Shown here: in pieces, positions 35,298 to 43,353 of the stretch | Numbering within the stretch: the stretch's first letter is position 1 | Layout: the number at the start of each line of letters is the position of its first letter | Assembly: GCF_001531445.1 (NCBI RefSeq) | Contig: NZ_LQYA01000064.1 | Coordinates: 13,979 to 75,986, forward strand | Length of the DNA stretch: 62,008 nt | DNA from: Sporosarcina koreensis | GTDB lineage: Bacteria > Bacillota > Bacilli > Bacillales_A > Planococcaceae | Reading direction: 5' to 3' | The notes under the pieces: generated by a model | Told to the model about the DNA's origin: nothing | What the model saw: only the letters and a program-made list of their open reading frames with translations | The model's database searches: none | Translations under genes and position numbers: made by a program

Positions 35298-36296
35298 CTA
35301 CGGCTTCAATCTTGTCAAAAACATCTGAATATGATCCGCAAGCTCCTTAGGGTATTCCCCATTAATAGCATGAGATGCCCCGTCAAACAGAACGACTTCG
35401 CTTTGCGGATGCGTCAAGTTTGCTTCGGCAGCGGCAAAAGCTTTGTCAGGGTTGTGCATCGTTGATTTCCCTCCAAGAATAGCCAGCGTGGGAACAGTCA
35501 AGGATTCCAGTTCCTCCTTGCTAATCTTTTGCGGCATAGGCAACTTGCTTTTAAAAGATCTCATACCGGTTTCAATGAGTCTCGCTATAGGTTCATCTTC
35601 GACCTCGGCGCCCCCGGAAATATAGCTTAACATCCGGTCCCTAATCGATTTGGGAATGAACGGCACACTAGCGGGAATCGAGGCTAAAACCATCTTTAAA
35701 GGAATCGTATCAAACACGTACACAGGTTCAACTAAAATAAGTGATTTTACCTGCGGAACCTCTTCCTGAACTAGTAAATTCACAGCACTCCATCCTCCAA
35801 AGGACAAGCCTAACAGGTGGATCTCCGCTTCATCTAATGAGGTTACTACTTCTTTTAACCATGTCGCCTGGTCCTGTATTGTCTGGATTCTCACATTTTC
35901 GACACTCAGCCCAGGCTCTCCAATCAAATCAATTGTGTATACCGGCCTTTCTTGAATCAGGTCTTGTAAATTAGCTTCCCACATTGGCGTAGAAGCGGAC
36001 TTCCCAGGCAATAAAAGCAATGGGGTGCGTTCTGTCTCGGATGCCTGAAACTTGTAAAGCTTAACTTGACCAAATGATGTTGTGAGCAAAACTTCTTCCG
36101 CAGGCTCCGGCAGATAAGACATCGCCTCGTAATAAGCTTCCATAAACTCCTGCTCTCCTTCATTATCTATAAAAGAAGAAACCGAGCCATCATCATAAAA
36201 CAAACTAAAGCAGCCCACTACACTAGCAATCAATATAAATAGTAACAAATACCATCTTCTCGTTATCTTCCTTCTTTGCTTCTTCTCCGTTACCAC
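35298..36296 (-). CDS. Membrane-anchored alpha/beta hydrolase
   Basis: A 332-residue protein with one N-terminal membrane segment (WYLLLFILIASVVGCFSLFY, residues 15-34) and an extracytoplasmic alpha/beta hydrolase domain. The nucleophile elbow is GLSFGG near 163, the late histidine is in DGASHAINGEYP, and LLLLPGKSAS near 95 marks the oxyanion region. The start is GTG at 36296 with TAAGGAGG 8 bases upstream. It heads a unit with the MerR gene, so an imported compound may induce it. The substrate is unknown. Confidence 0.75.
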   Translation of the reverse strand: MVTEKKQRRKITRRWYLLLFILIASVVGCFSLFYDDGSVSSFIDNEGEQEFMEAYYEAMSYLPEPAEEVLLTTSFGQVKLYKFQASETERTPLLLLPGKSASTPMWEANLQDLIQERPVYTIDLIGEPGLSVENVRIQTIQDQATWLKEVVTSLDEAEIHLLGLSFGGWSAVNLLVQEEVPQVKSLILVEPVYVFDTIPLKMVLASIPASVPFIPKSIRDRMLSYISGGAEVEDEPIARLIETGMRSFKSKLPMPQKISKEELESLTVPTLAILGGKSTMHNPDKAFAAAEANLTHPQSEVVLFDGASHAINGEYPKELADHIQMFLTRLKP

Positions 36297-36329
36297 CCTG
36301 ATCCCTCCTTATTTTCTCTACATCAGGTT

Positions 36330-36360
36330 ATCTTATTACGTAACGTAACACGCAAATGAA
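36330..36360 (-). promoter_or_regulatory. MerR-type promoter with a 13-bp palindrome
   Basis: On the reverse strand TTCATT (-35) and TAAGAT (-10) are 19 bases apart, the long spacer typical of MerR-activated promoters. The spacer contains TTACGTTACGTAA, a perfect palindrome with a one-base centre (36336-36348). It lies 34 bases before the hydrolase start. Confidence 0.5.
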
Positions 36361-36384
36361 GTGGTAGATCACAGGCGGAAAAAA

Positions 36385-36438
36385 CCTCGAACTATTCGTC
36401 CAAGGGAACATAAAATACACTTCAATATTCAACTAAAA
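36385..36438 (+). repeat. 54-bp direct repeat, left copy
   Basis: Matches 45115-45168 at 48 of 54 positions by my count, in the same direction, sharing AGGGAACATAAAA and ATTCAACTAAAA. The two copies bracket the thiazole peptide cluster and the collagen-like gene. Confidence 0.6.
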
Positions 36439-36612
36439 GCTCCAGCAAGCCCTTTACGAAAGCAGCGAAAGGGATCCAGTACAAAGTCTGAAATAAGTAT
36501 CAAGTAAACTAGCGGAATCCCGACGCTCTCTTCACTTCAAATTGTCATCTAGCTTTGTCACTCACTTCTCCGATTGAATCTATTCAAAGGCCATGTGCAG
36601 ATTTATTTTCAC

Positions 36613-36649
36613 AGAAAAACAGCCTCAACTCCTAATAGGAAATTGAGGC
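36613..36649 (-). terminator. Terminator of the thiazole peptide operon
   Basis: GCCTCAA and TTGAGGC pair over about 14 bases, followed on the reverse strand by TGTTTTTCTG, just past the sagB stop. Confidence 0.75.
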
Positions 36650-36661
36650 ATTACCATTTAC

Positions 36662-38233
36662 TTAACTATGCAGCCCCCCATTTAACGAAGGACGCTGTCG
36701 ATACGGACCTGTCGGAATTTGGATGAGACTAGTTTTTCCTTGTGGACTCAGCTTGTAAATCGCGTCACTTACGTTCACATCGAAGCCGAGAAGTGGGTGC
36801 CCTCCGAAGCCGAGGGATGAGGCGATTAGGAGCAATCTTTGCACAAGCATACCTGCTTCCATTTGTTGGATGCGATATCCTCTGTATCCCATTTCCGTTT
36901 TTAAATGATCTTTGCCCCCTGTCACATGTAGACAAAGCGGTACTTGAAACAGATTTACATTCCCTCCGGACATTCCGTGCTGTAACTGTAATCGCTGATC
37001 TCCGGGTTGCACTCTACGTAACGCATGGCCAGAACTGTCATAGTAATATGCACCATTCGGAATACCTTCGACATTATATAAACATCCGTAAAGTGTGACA
37101 CGGGATTTCGTTTTCCTTTGAACTCCATCCAAATCATTTTGATACGAAAAGGAATCCACCGCGCCCTTAAGCAGTGTAGCAAGCTGTTGTTGACTTACCT
37201 TCCCCAAAACGAAATCTTTGTCCGGTGAAAATCGTATTCGGCATACTGACGCCAAATCATATGACAATCGCTTCACATACGGCAGAGTCACTGTTTGACC
37301 CTCAGGATTTATTTGCTTCTCCTCGATCTGCCGAAACGATTTCGTCGATTCCAACATAGACGCTTCATTCATTTCCGTTAACATCGGAAACTCTAGAACC
37401 CTTCGTGAGTGGACGTAGTGCGTTGTCTGAATTGCCGTCAACTCTTGGCATAATTCAGTGGCAGAATCATGCCTATCTATGTTCCTTCTGTTGAAGCAGC
37501 TTGTTGATCCCGCCGATAGCGGAATCACCGCATACACACTCTCCTCTTGTTCAGAAAGCCCAAGCAGGTGGTTGATGGCCCGATCAAGGAACTGGAAGAA
37601 TACACAAGAGGCAAAACCAAAACATTTTGCAACTTCCAGTAATTGTCCAATTAGCACACCAGCATCCAACCCTTGAAGACGGTATGCAAAGTTATTGTAT
37701 TTGAAGAAATTCTTCCAAAACATTGTTGATACAAAAACAGTCCCAAAACAATTGGATAGGTCACATCGATTGCCAAGTGCCCGGGATATATATGAATCGA
37801 AATTCCCTTCTCGCAGCAACACTAAGCGATGATGTGCCACATCATAATGGTACACACCGGCAGGCAAATTCTCTATCTTCAAATAAACATACAATTCGTT
37901 TGGATACAGCGCCCCACCGGAAGGAGCAAACCGCCGTTTCGACTGCATTAGGTCCATGGCTTGATCGCTGGAACCGAAGTCCATCTTAGACTCGCTAAAT
38001 TGAGTTAGACCAAATACATACCAGAGAAAATGACCGATTTTGCTTAGGTCAGGCTTTGCCGGTACTTCCATTCCTTTAAGCGTCAACGGTACTTCTAAAG
38101 AAAGCGGAATCACAGGTAAGCCACGGTAGAGCTTATACGTAAGGGGTGCATCATTCCAATCCACTTCCCAGTCGGGCGGACTTACCTTATCAATATCAAA
38201 ATGGAGATTGTGCAGCAATGCCTCAAGATTCAT
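36662..38233 (-). CDS. sagB: SagB-type azoline dehydrogenase
   Basis: A 523-residue protein made of two tandem SagB/nitroreductase-like halves. It would oxidise azolines in the modified precursor to thiazoles or oxazoles using FMN. Seen are RRFAPSGGALYPNELYVYL and LPAGVYHYD in the first half, and the related LYGCLYNVEGIPNGAYYYD with GFGGHPLLGFDVN in the second. The start at 38233 (MNLEALLHNL) has AGGAGG 7 bases ahead. It is the last gene of the leftward operon and follows the YcaO gene by 22 bases. Double-length SagB is usual for heterocycloanthracin-type clusters. Confidence 0.83.
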   Translation of the reverse strand: MNLEALLHNLHFDIDKVSPPDWEVDWNDAPLTYKLYRGLPVIPLSLEVPLTLKGMEVPAKPDLSKIGHFLWYVFGLTQFSESKMDFGSSDQAMDLMQSKRRFAPSGGALYPNELYVYLKIENLPAGVYHYDVAHHRLVLLREGNFDSYISRALGNRCDLSNCFGTVFVSTMFWKNFFKYNNFAYRLQGLDAGVLIGQLLEVAKCFGFASCVFFQFLDRAINHLLGLSEQEESVYAVIPLSAGSTSCFNRRNIDRHDSATELCQELTAIQTTHYVHSRRVLEFPMLTEMNEASMLESTKSFRQIEEKQINPEGQTVTLPYVKRLSYDLASVCRIRFSPDKDFVLGKVSQQQLATLLKGAVDSFSYQNDLDGVQRKTKSRVTLYGCLYNVEGIPNGAYYYDSSGHALRRVQPGDQRLQLQHGMSGGNVNLFQVPLCLHVTGGKDHLKTEMGYRGYRIQQMEAGMLVQRLLLIASSLGFGGHPLLGFDVNVSDAIYKLSPQGKTSLIQIPTGPYRQRPSLNGGLHS

Positions 38234-38255
38234 CCTCCTACCTCCTAACGACTGG

Positions 38256-40196
38256 TTATGGGAACGGATGCGGATATGGGTTGAGCTGTTCAAGTGTTAA
38301 CAGCTCATCCTTATATCCGAGTTCCATTGGCACCCGAAGCACCCTCTCTAGCCCTGTTATTCGGGTAAGATGTTGACCGAATGTCATTGGCAGCATACCC
38401 GGAATTAGGACTTTAACGCAAAACAGTCCATTTTGTCTGATTTCCGGTGTCGTTTGATCCACCACAATCACATCGAGGTTCAATCCCCTAAACACTTGGA
38501 GAATATCCCGTAGGTCATCCGTGAGATCTGCATGCACTGCCTCCCATTTGAATTCCTCATCAAAGGTTCGCAATGGCCGATTATCATCTAACAAAAACTG
38601 TAGGCGTTCTTGCGCTTCCGGCAGCCCATACAGCATCCCATGATCATCCATCTTCCGTACCAAGGAAGAGTCTTTCAACATTCGCACATATTCCTCCCGG
38701 TTAGTCTCCAAATTCTCGTCAAGTATTTTCATCATGCCAGCCAACTCATGAATCGCGCTTTTAGCCGCTCGTATTGGATCCAGATGAGCGCCGGCCGCAG
38801 CAATGATATTCAACCCCGTTTTTTTCCTATTTTTCGCTAGTACCATCACACTTGGAATACCATTCTCCATCGTCGAGTTATAAAAATGAAGATCATAACC
38901 ACAAACCGTCCTCACACGGTCAATCATCAACTGTAATTCTTGATCATCAGTAGAATAAGGGGCAAGGCGTGGTAGTGCCAGCTCTGCGTACCAAGTCATC
39001 AGGAACGAATCACGCTCAACAACTTCCATAATTGCGTAGAAAATGGCTTCCTCTAGACTACCGCCTAACGCACATCCATTGGAAGTTTCATAGACAATTC
39101 CCTCTCCTCCCAAGCTATAATAAGCAAGCAACTCCGGAACCAGAATAGGGCGCTCTTCCAAAAACGAATAACCCCAAACCCAATCGATGGAGCGATCAGG
39201 ATTGAACGGTTTGAACGGAAAATTAGGCAGCGCATACTGTTCCTTTGAATGCACACCTACCTTGAGTGGATTAAGCGCTCGATCTTCCAGATTGCGGAAG
39301 CTGTCATGGACCACTGTTCGCTTTCCACTTGGGGACAAACCACAGTACCGCTCCAACCCCTCCAAAATAGCCGTAGACTCACTAACCTCATATGAATGAG
39401 TTCGGCCTGCCACCCCCTCGTCTCCCATAAACAACGGCAGATTAACACTTGCATCGGCAAATGGCAGCATAAGGTGATACATTTTACTAGTTAACAGGCC
39501 AGTCCGATCATCTAGATAATCCCTGCTTAGAATTTTTTGCAGGTCATCCATGGAACGACAACGGTAACTGTCAGTGCTGATCTTCAGACTAGGTTGCAAT
39601 GTAATTCGGGCAGCTGCTGGTGAATCATCGGGTAATCGATTACAGACTGGACACAATGGGTCAGGAAGAAACGAATGCCATGAACTCTTTAGCGATTTCA
39701 GATTGAGTAAACATAAACGACCTACAGAATGAGCCTGATCTCCATCTAGTACGCTCTGTATCACCGACTCTAGGAGGTGCGCCATTTGCAATAATCCCGT
39801 ACGCGATGCCCATGGATCACTCGATATTTCACCACTTTCCTTACGTCGCTGTTCCATCTCCCACATCTCTTTACGATCTCGTCCGGCCATGATTCGTCGC
39901 TTGTCTGCACACTGTGAGCAGCCTGGTATATCCGGACGTACGAGTGGCCCGATCACTCCTTCTCCATATGAAACAAAACCTCGCATCCAAGGTATGCCGG
40001 TTGGCCGCAATACCTCTTCCGCTTTTTTATGAATGGAAGGATTCAAGGTATCGTGCAATACGAGAACCAGATCAGTCGTTTCTGGTACTCCCGCCTCGAA
40101 ATTGCAGCGGCGTATTACTTCGTATTGAGTGGATAGATCTCCGCACACACGGTCAGCCAATAATCCTTCGCCAACAACAAGAATGACGGCACTCAC
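38256..40196 (-). CDS. YcaO cyclodehydratase fused to an E1/ocin-like domain
   Basis: A 646-residue fusion. The first 200 residues resemble the leader-peptide-binding partner, with CSQC near 95 and CPVC near 185 as zinc ligands. The rest is YcaO, with GGSLEEAIFYAIMEVVERD for ATP/Mg binding and a C-terminal proline motif (PYPHPFP) that YcaO enzymes need for backbone activation. It phosphorylates the peptide backbone so that Cys, Ser or Thr side chains close to azolines. The GTG start overlaps the stop of the previous gene by four bases, with GGAGG ahead, which implies translational coupling. Confidence 0.87.
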   Translation of the reverse strand: MSAVILVVGEGLLADRVCGDLSTQYEVIRRCNFEAGVPETTDLVLVLHDTLNPSIHKKAEEVLRPTGIPWMRGFVSYGEGVIGPLVRPDIPGCSQCADKRRIMAGRDRKEMWEMEQRRKESGEISSDPWASRTGLLQMAHLLESVIQSVLDGDQAHSVGRLCLLNLKSLKSSWHSFLPDPLCPVCNRLPDDSPAAARITLQPSLKISTDSYRCRSMDDLQKILSRDYLDDRTGLLTSKMYHLMLPFADASVNLPLFMGDEGVAGRTHSYEVSESTAILEGLERYCGLSPSGKRTVVHDSFRNLEDRALNPLKVGVHSKEQYALPNFPFKPFNPDRSIDWVWGYSFLEERPILVPELLAYYSLGGEGIVYETSNGCALGGSLEEAIFYAIMEVVERDSFLMTWYAELALPRLAPYSTDDQELQLMIDRVRTVCGYDLHFYNSTMENGIPSVMVLAKNRKKTGLNIIAAAGAHLDPIRAAKSAIHELAGMMKILDENLETNREEYVRMLKDSSLVRKMDDHGMLYGLPEAQERLQFLLDDNRPLRTFDEEFKWEAVHADLTDDLRDILQVFRGLNLDVIVVDQTTPEIRQNGLFCVKVLIPGMLPMTFGQHLTRITGLERVLRVPMELGYKDELLTLEQLNPYPHPFP

Positions 40197-42124
40197 CGGA
40201 ATCCTCCCTCCTCTCCTAACGACACTCCAAACACCCCGGCGAGCCCCTCTTTCAAGAATGGTTCAAATGCTAGATCACATACGAGTAGCCGTTTGTCATT
40301 CCGTTCGAGGATTTGTATAGCGGAATGCAAAATCTCGGCCTCTCCCTTCTCATCATAAGCGGAGATAATAAGGCTGAGTGGTACTTTTTGTTCCAATAGA
40401 ACAATTTCCTGTGCTTGCACCGGGTGTGAAGTCATAAGCGCTTGTTGTAGCGCTTTTCGCAACGCCAATGTACGATTCAGATCTACACCGCTATACCAGT
40501 CGTCATTCGTTCCGACCCAGATGACAGGAAAACCGTTCACTTCCTCTCCCAAGCCAATCGTCGGCGGGCCATACATAGTGGTCAGTGCATCCAAATAAAA
40601 CCGGCAATGCTCATCTTCTACAGTATCCACATGCAACGGAGTAACATGGATTTCTTTATCGATGAGCTGCATGCTTAGCTCTTTGTCCAAACACTTTTGC
40701 AATCCCCGGCATATACTTTCCGCAACCGTTTCCCCCGCTCCAACCCCGATGAATTCCTTCATTTCTACCCCGTTCTCCCCATTTTCCTGGTTTGAAGGTA
40801 GGGGCGCATCGAGTAGCCCAACCGCTCGTGACACATACGATTCTATTCCAGCCAATCCCGCTTTCCTCCGTGCTTCCTCATGCGTCAAATCTGCACAAAC
40901 AACGGCTGGTAAAAGGTCAGCAGGTCCCACCGACAACATATCAACCGCCTGAACGCGGCACTGTGCTAAAGGCAGCTGTTTGAGATCTCCTTCCTCCCAA
41001 ATATGAAAAATCCCTGATACTTCTGATGTCAACTGGCTGAAGTAAAGTAACAATCTATTTGATTCATCTTTGCTTACGTTTCGTTTAAGAAACACATCCA
41101 AGTCTGATGTCCATTCGCTAGAAATCTGTCCTTCCACCAACGGATGAGGCAAAAACGGATTCCAGTTTCCTTCCAATGTGTCTAGATTAAGCAGATAGAA
41201 TTGGTCCCTCTGTTGGGCTTCGGTCACTCCTGTAATCTCTTTAAACAATTCAAATGTGATTATATTGGCTAACATTGCCCCAACTGTGGCAGAGAAAGCG
41301 GTGAACTGCTGCTCATTGGAAAGTACAGCTCGATGCAAGCGCCTCCACGCAGATTCCCAACACACCTCAGAGTCTGGGTGCACTAGCGGACCCGCAAAGC
41401 CCGCCTGCTGATGGCATATAGCAGGGAGAAACACCTTCCTCTCTTCCTTACAAATCTGATGAAGAACTCGGAGTTCCTCAATATCGCCCTTCTGAGACAC
41501 ATACAAAATCGAATCAAACGGTTGAACAATCTCCCGCCAATCCTTTTGTAAACCGACTTCTTCTACCTCTACCTCGGTGTCTGTTTCACGGGCATGTGCC
41601 ACGAGTTCCGTCAACCGTTGTCTATTGGTCGACTCCGAGTCCGTGATGAGCATATGGAACTTGGGCAACCCAGATTCAAGTAATGAAGAAACCAGCGACA
41701 CAAAAAAAGGACCAGCGCCAACTGCCAACACCTTTGCCTGTCGATAGGTTTGAAATCGGTACGCACTCGAATCACCGAAACTGTCCAGGAATTCAATTTG
41801 GGAGGCATACGTAGTCAGAACCTGATCGGCCAATTGATGAGGAAGATCTTTGCTCACATCCCGAACATACTCGTTTTGGTACAGCACTTCCGCAATTTCA
41901 TAGACACGATTCCGATATGGCACAGGCAATCCATCTGTCAAATCCTCTAGCGTGTTCTTCCCGTTGAACATTGGTATCAGTTTTTCAATCCACTGAACGA
42001 TCGTATTTCCTTCCATACGAAAAGAACTCCTATTATTTCGAAAGTACACACCACTATTTGAATCGGGGAGAAAAAATGTGTCTCTTTTCACTTTCAGGCG
42101 CATCATGGGGGTCAAATTTGACAT
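40193..42124 (-). CDS. Thiazole-bacteriocin maturation protein (ThiF-like, RRE-containing)
   Basis: A 643-residue protein of the putative thiazole-containing bacteriocin maturation family. Residues 1-90 look like a RiPP recognition element (LKVKRDTFFLPDSNSGVYFR, then NTLEDLTDGLPVPYRNRVYE). From about 128 an E1-like Rossmann segment (AKVLAVGAGPFFVSLVSSLL) follows. It should bind the leader and deliver the precursor to YcaO. GAAGGAGG precedes the ATG by 6 bases. It lies between the precursor and ycaO, with a hairpin between it and the precursor. The ATP-binding residues of true E1 enzymes are not obvious, so it may only bind and scaffold. Confidence 0.8.
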   Translation of the reverse strand: MSNLTPMMRLKVKRDTFFLPDSNSGVYFRNNRSSFRMEGNTIVQWIEKLIPMFNGKNTLEDLTDGLPVPYRNRVYEIAEVLYQNEYVRDVSKDLPHQLADQVLTTYASQIEFLDSFGDSSAYRFQTYRQAKVLAVGAGPFFVSLVSSLLESGLPKFHMLITDSESTNRQRLTELVAHARETDTEVEVEEVGLQKDWREIVQPFDSILYVSQKGDIEELRVLHQICKEERKVFLPAICHQQAGFAGPLVHPDSEVCWESAWRRLHRAVLSNEQQFTAFSATVGAMLANIITFELFKEITGVTEAQQRDQFYLLNLDTLEGNWNPFLPHPLVEGQISSEWTSDLDVFLKRNVSKDESNRLLLYFSQLTSEVSGIFHIWEEGDLKQLPLAQCRVQAVDMLSVGPADLLPAVVCADLTHEEARRKAGLAGIESYVSRAVGLLDAPLPSNQENGENGVEMKEFIGVGAGETVAESICRGLQKCLDKELSMQLIDKEIHVTPLHVDTVEDEHCRFYLDALTTMYGPPTIGLGEEVNGFPVIWVGTNDDWYSGVDLNRTLALRKALQQALMTSHPVQAQEIVLLEQKVPLSLIISAYDEKGEAEILHSAIQILERNDKRLLVCDLAFEPFLKEGLAGVFGVSLGEEGGFR

Positions 42125-42213
42125 TCCATTCCTCCTTCTAAATCGAAATGATGACGTACACTACAATCCTATGTACCGTAACTTGTTTCATATGTTTACT
42201 CTTATATAGAAAA

Positions 42214-42236
42214 GTCCCTGCAACAACTGCAGGGAC
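42214..42236 (-). terminator. Intra-operon hairpin after the precursor gene
   Basis: GTCCCTGCA and TGCAGGGAC form a 9-bp perfect stem over 5 bases, followed by TTTTC on the reverse strand. It probably stops most transcripts after the precursor and lets some through to the enzymes. Confidence 0.75.
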
Positions 42237-42272
42237 CTTGGCAATCGTATTTTTTGTTATACTCTGGAAGTA

Positions 42273-42533
42273 TTAACCGCGGCAACGGCCACCGCAACGA
42301 AAACAATTAGAGCAGCGGAAACAATTAGAGCACTGGAAACAATTAAAGCAACGGAAGAAATTAAAGCAGTTAAAGAAACAGCTAAAACAACTAAAGCAGT
42401 TAGTGCAACGGGCACAGTTGCCAAAAGTACCGAGCTGCGCAACTTGATTTGAGTTCGGGTCCCAATTAACTGCCTCAGTCGAATTAAAATCGCCAACATT
42501 CAACGCCTGGAGTTCGTTATAGAAATTATTCAT
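42273..42533 (-). CDS. Heterocycloanthracin/sonorensin-like TOMM precursor peptide
   Basis: An 86-residue precursor. The leader (residues 1-39, MNNFYNELQALNVGDF onward) has the ELQALN segment seen in this family. The core (40-86) has 14 cysteines, mostly one every third residue (C-F-S/N/Q/R-C), including a repeat of SNCFRC twice, plus a few Ser and one Thr. Such Cys become thiazoles. The start at 42533 has GGAGG 8 bases ahead; a longer frame adds five residues without a site. It is the first gene of the leftward operon with the ThiF-like, YcaO and SagB genes. The product is likely a bacteriocin, by analogy. Confidence 0.85.
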   Translation of the reverse strand: MNNFYNELQALNVGDFNSTEAVNWDPNSNQVAQLGTFGNCARCTNCFSCFSCFFNCFNFFRCFNCFQCSNCFRCSNCFRCGGRCRG

Positions 42534-42764
42534 TCTTGCCACCTCCAATAATTTATCAAGATGTGCTATGAACGTGATAGGGGACGCGCTTTAACAAATA
42601 GTCCATATACACCCTCCTTACCAATTTATGAATGGTGGGTGGGTAATGCTACCGATTTCAATTGTAATTATATTAATGTAAAGTATAACAACTATGCAAA
42701 AAAAAATATAAAAAGGGGAGAAGAGGCAATGCCCTTCTTCTCAGATCCACGGATTCGCAAAAGA

Positions 42765-42783
42765 CGCATGAATAATTCATGCG
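42765..42783 (-). terminator. Terminator of the truncated binding-protein gene
   Basis: CGCATGAAT and ATTCATGCG form a perfect 9-bp stem around one base, followed by TCTTTTG on the reverse strand. Confidence 0.65.
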
Positions 42784-42802
42784 CCTACTCTACTTGCTTT
42801 AC

Positions 42803-43084
42803 TTATTCAAAGAAGAAGAAGCCGACTGGATTCATCCATACATTATCTATATCTTTAGCAACAACCGCTAAATGATCAATTGTTCTAATAGGAATCAGTG
42901 GTGACTCCTCTAGCTCAATTTCTTGAAGCTGTGCATATATTTCCATTCTCTTTTCTTCATTTGCTTCTGTACGTGCTAATTCTATTAGCTTATCAACTTC
43001 TGGGTTTTTGTAGAAGGAGAAATTACCATTTCCAACAACTTCCCCGGTGGCAAGTAATAATAGACCTTGACTGGGGCTGTGCAT
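42803..43084 (-). pseudogene. Oligopeptide/nickel ABC transporter binding protein, C-terminal fragment
   Basis: The last 90 or so residues of a family 5 solute-binding protein: NGNFSFYKNPEVDKLIELAR, then EKRMEIYAQLQEIELEESP and LIPIRTIDHLAVVAKDIDNV. The usual protein is over 500 residues; the rest is absent, replaced at 43085-43121 by sequence that is also present at 45040. It is a broken gene, probably cut by an insertion. Confidence 0.75.
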
Positions 43085-43096
43085 TGCAGGAATTAG

Positions 43097-43233
43097 TCGG
43101 GTTTCTTGAAGATGCCCTCAAGAAGACAGGAAAGCGAATCAGAAACCTAATCCAAAAGCAAGTCATGTATTGGATGGAAGGATTGCCTAGTTATATCAGG
43201 GCTTATTTGCCGATTTCCCTCTGCGAAAGTTAA
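43097..43233 (+). pseudogene. Unidentified relic with a shared 25-bp segment, copy 1
   Basis: The + strand reads ELVGFLEDALKKTGKRIRNL, then IQKQVMYWMEGLPSYIRAYL. The DNA TCGGGTTTCTTGAAGATGCC (43097 onward) recurs at 45040-45064, where the frame reads QLIGLLEDALKHTNSKIKKL. It looks like part of an insertion element protein, but I cannot name the family. Confidence 0.4.
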
Positions 43234-43353
43234 GATATTTAAGTTTAACGTGAGCAAATTTATTTATAATTATTAACATTCCTCAATAGGCAGTTGAATT
43301 TCGCTTTGTTATAGTTGTCCAAGTAATTAAAAAGAAAAAAGTAGGAGGAAAAA

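Noticed and set aside
42296..42420. Tandem 18-bp units that could be taken for a CRISPR or satellite array
   Set aside because: The units keep codon phase and encode the repeated Cys-rich core of the precursor; there are no spacers.
42257..42499. An 80-residue hydrophobic reverse-strand frame overlapping the peptide precursor
   Set aside because: It is the alternate frame of the Cys-codon repeats; it has no ribosome site and its Val/Ala-rich text is a by-product of the repeat.
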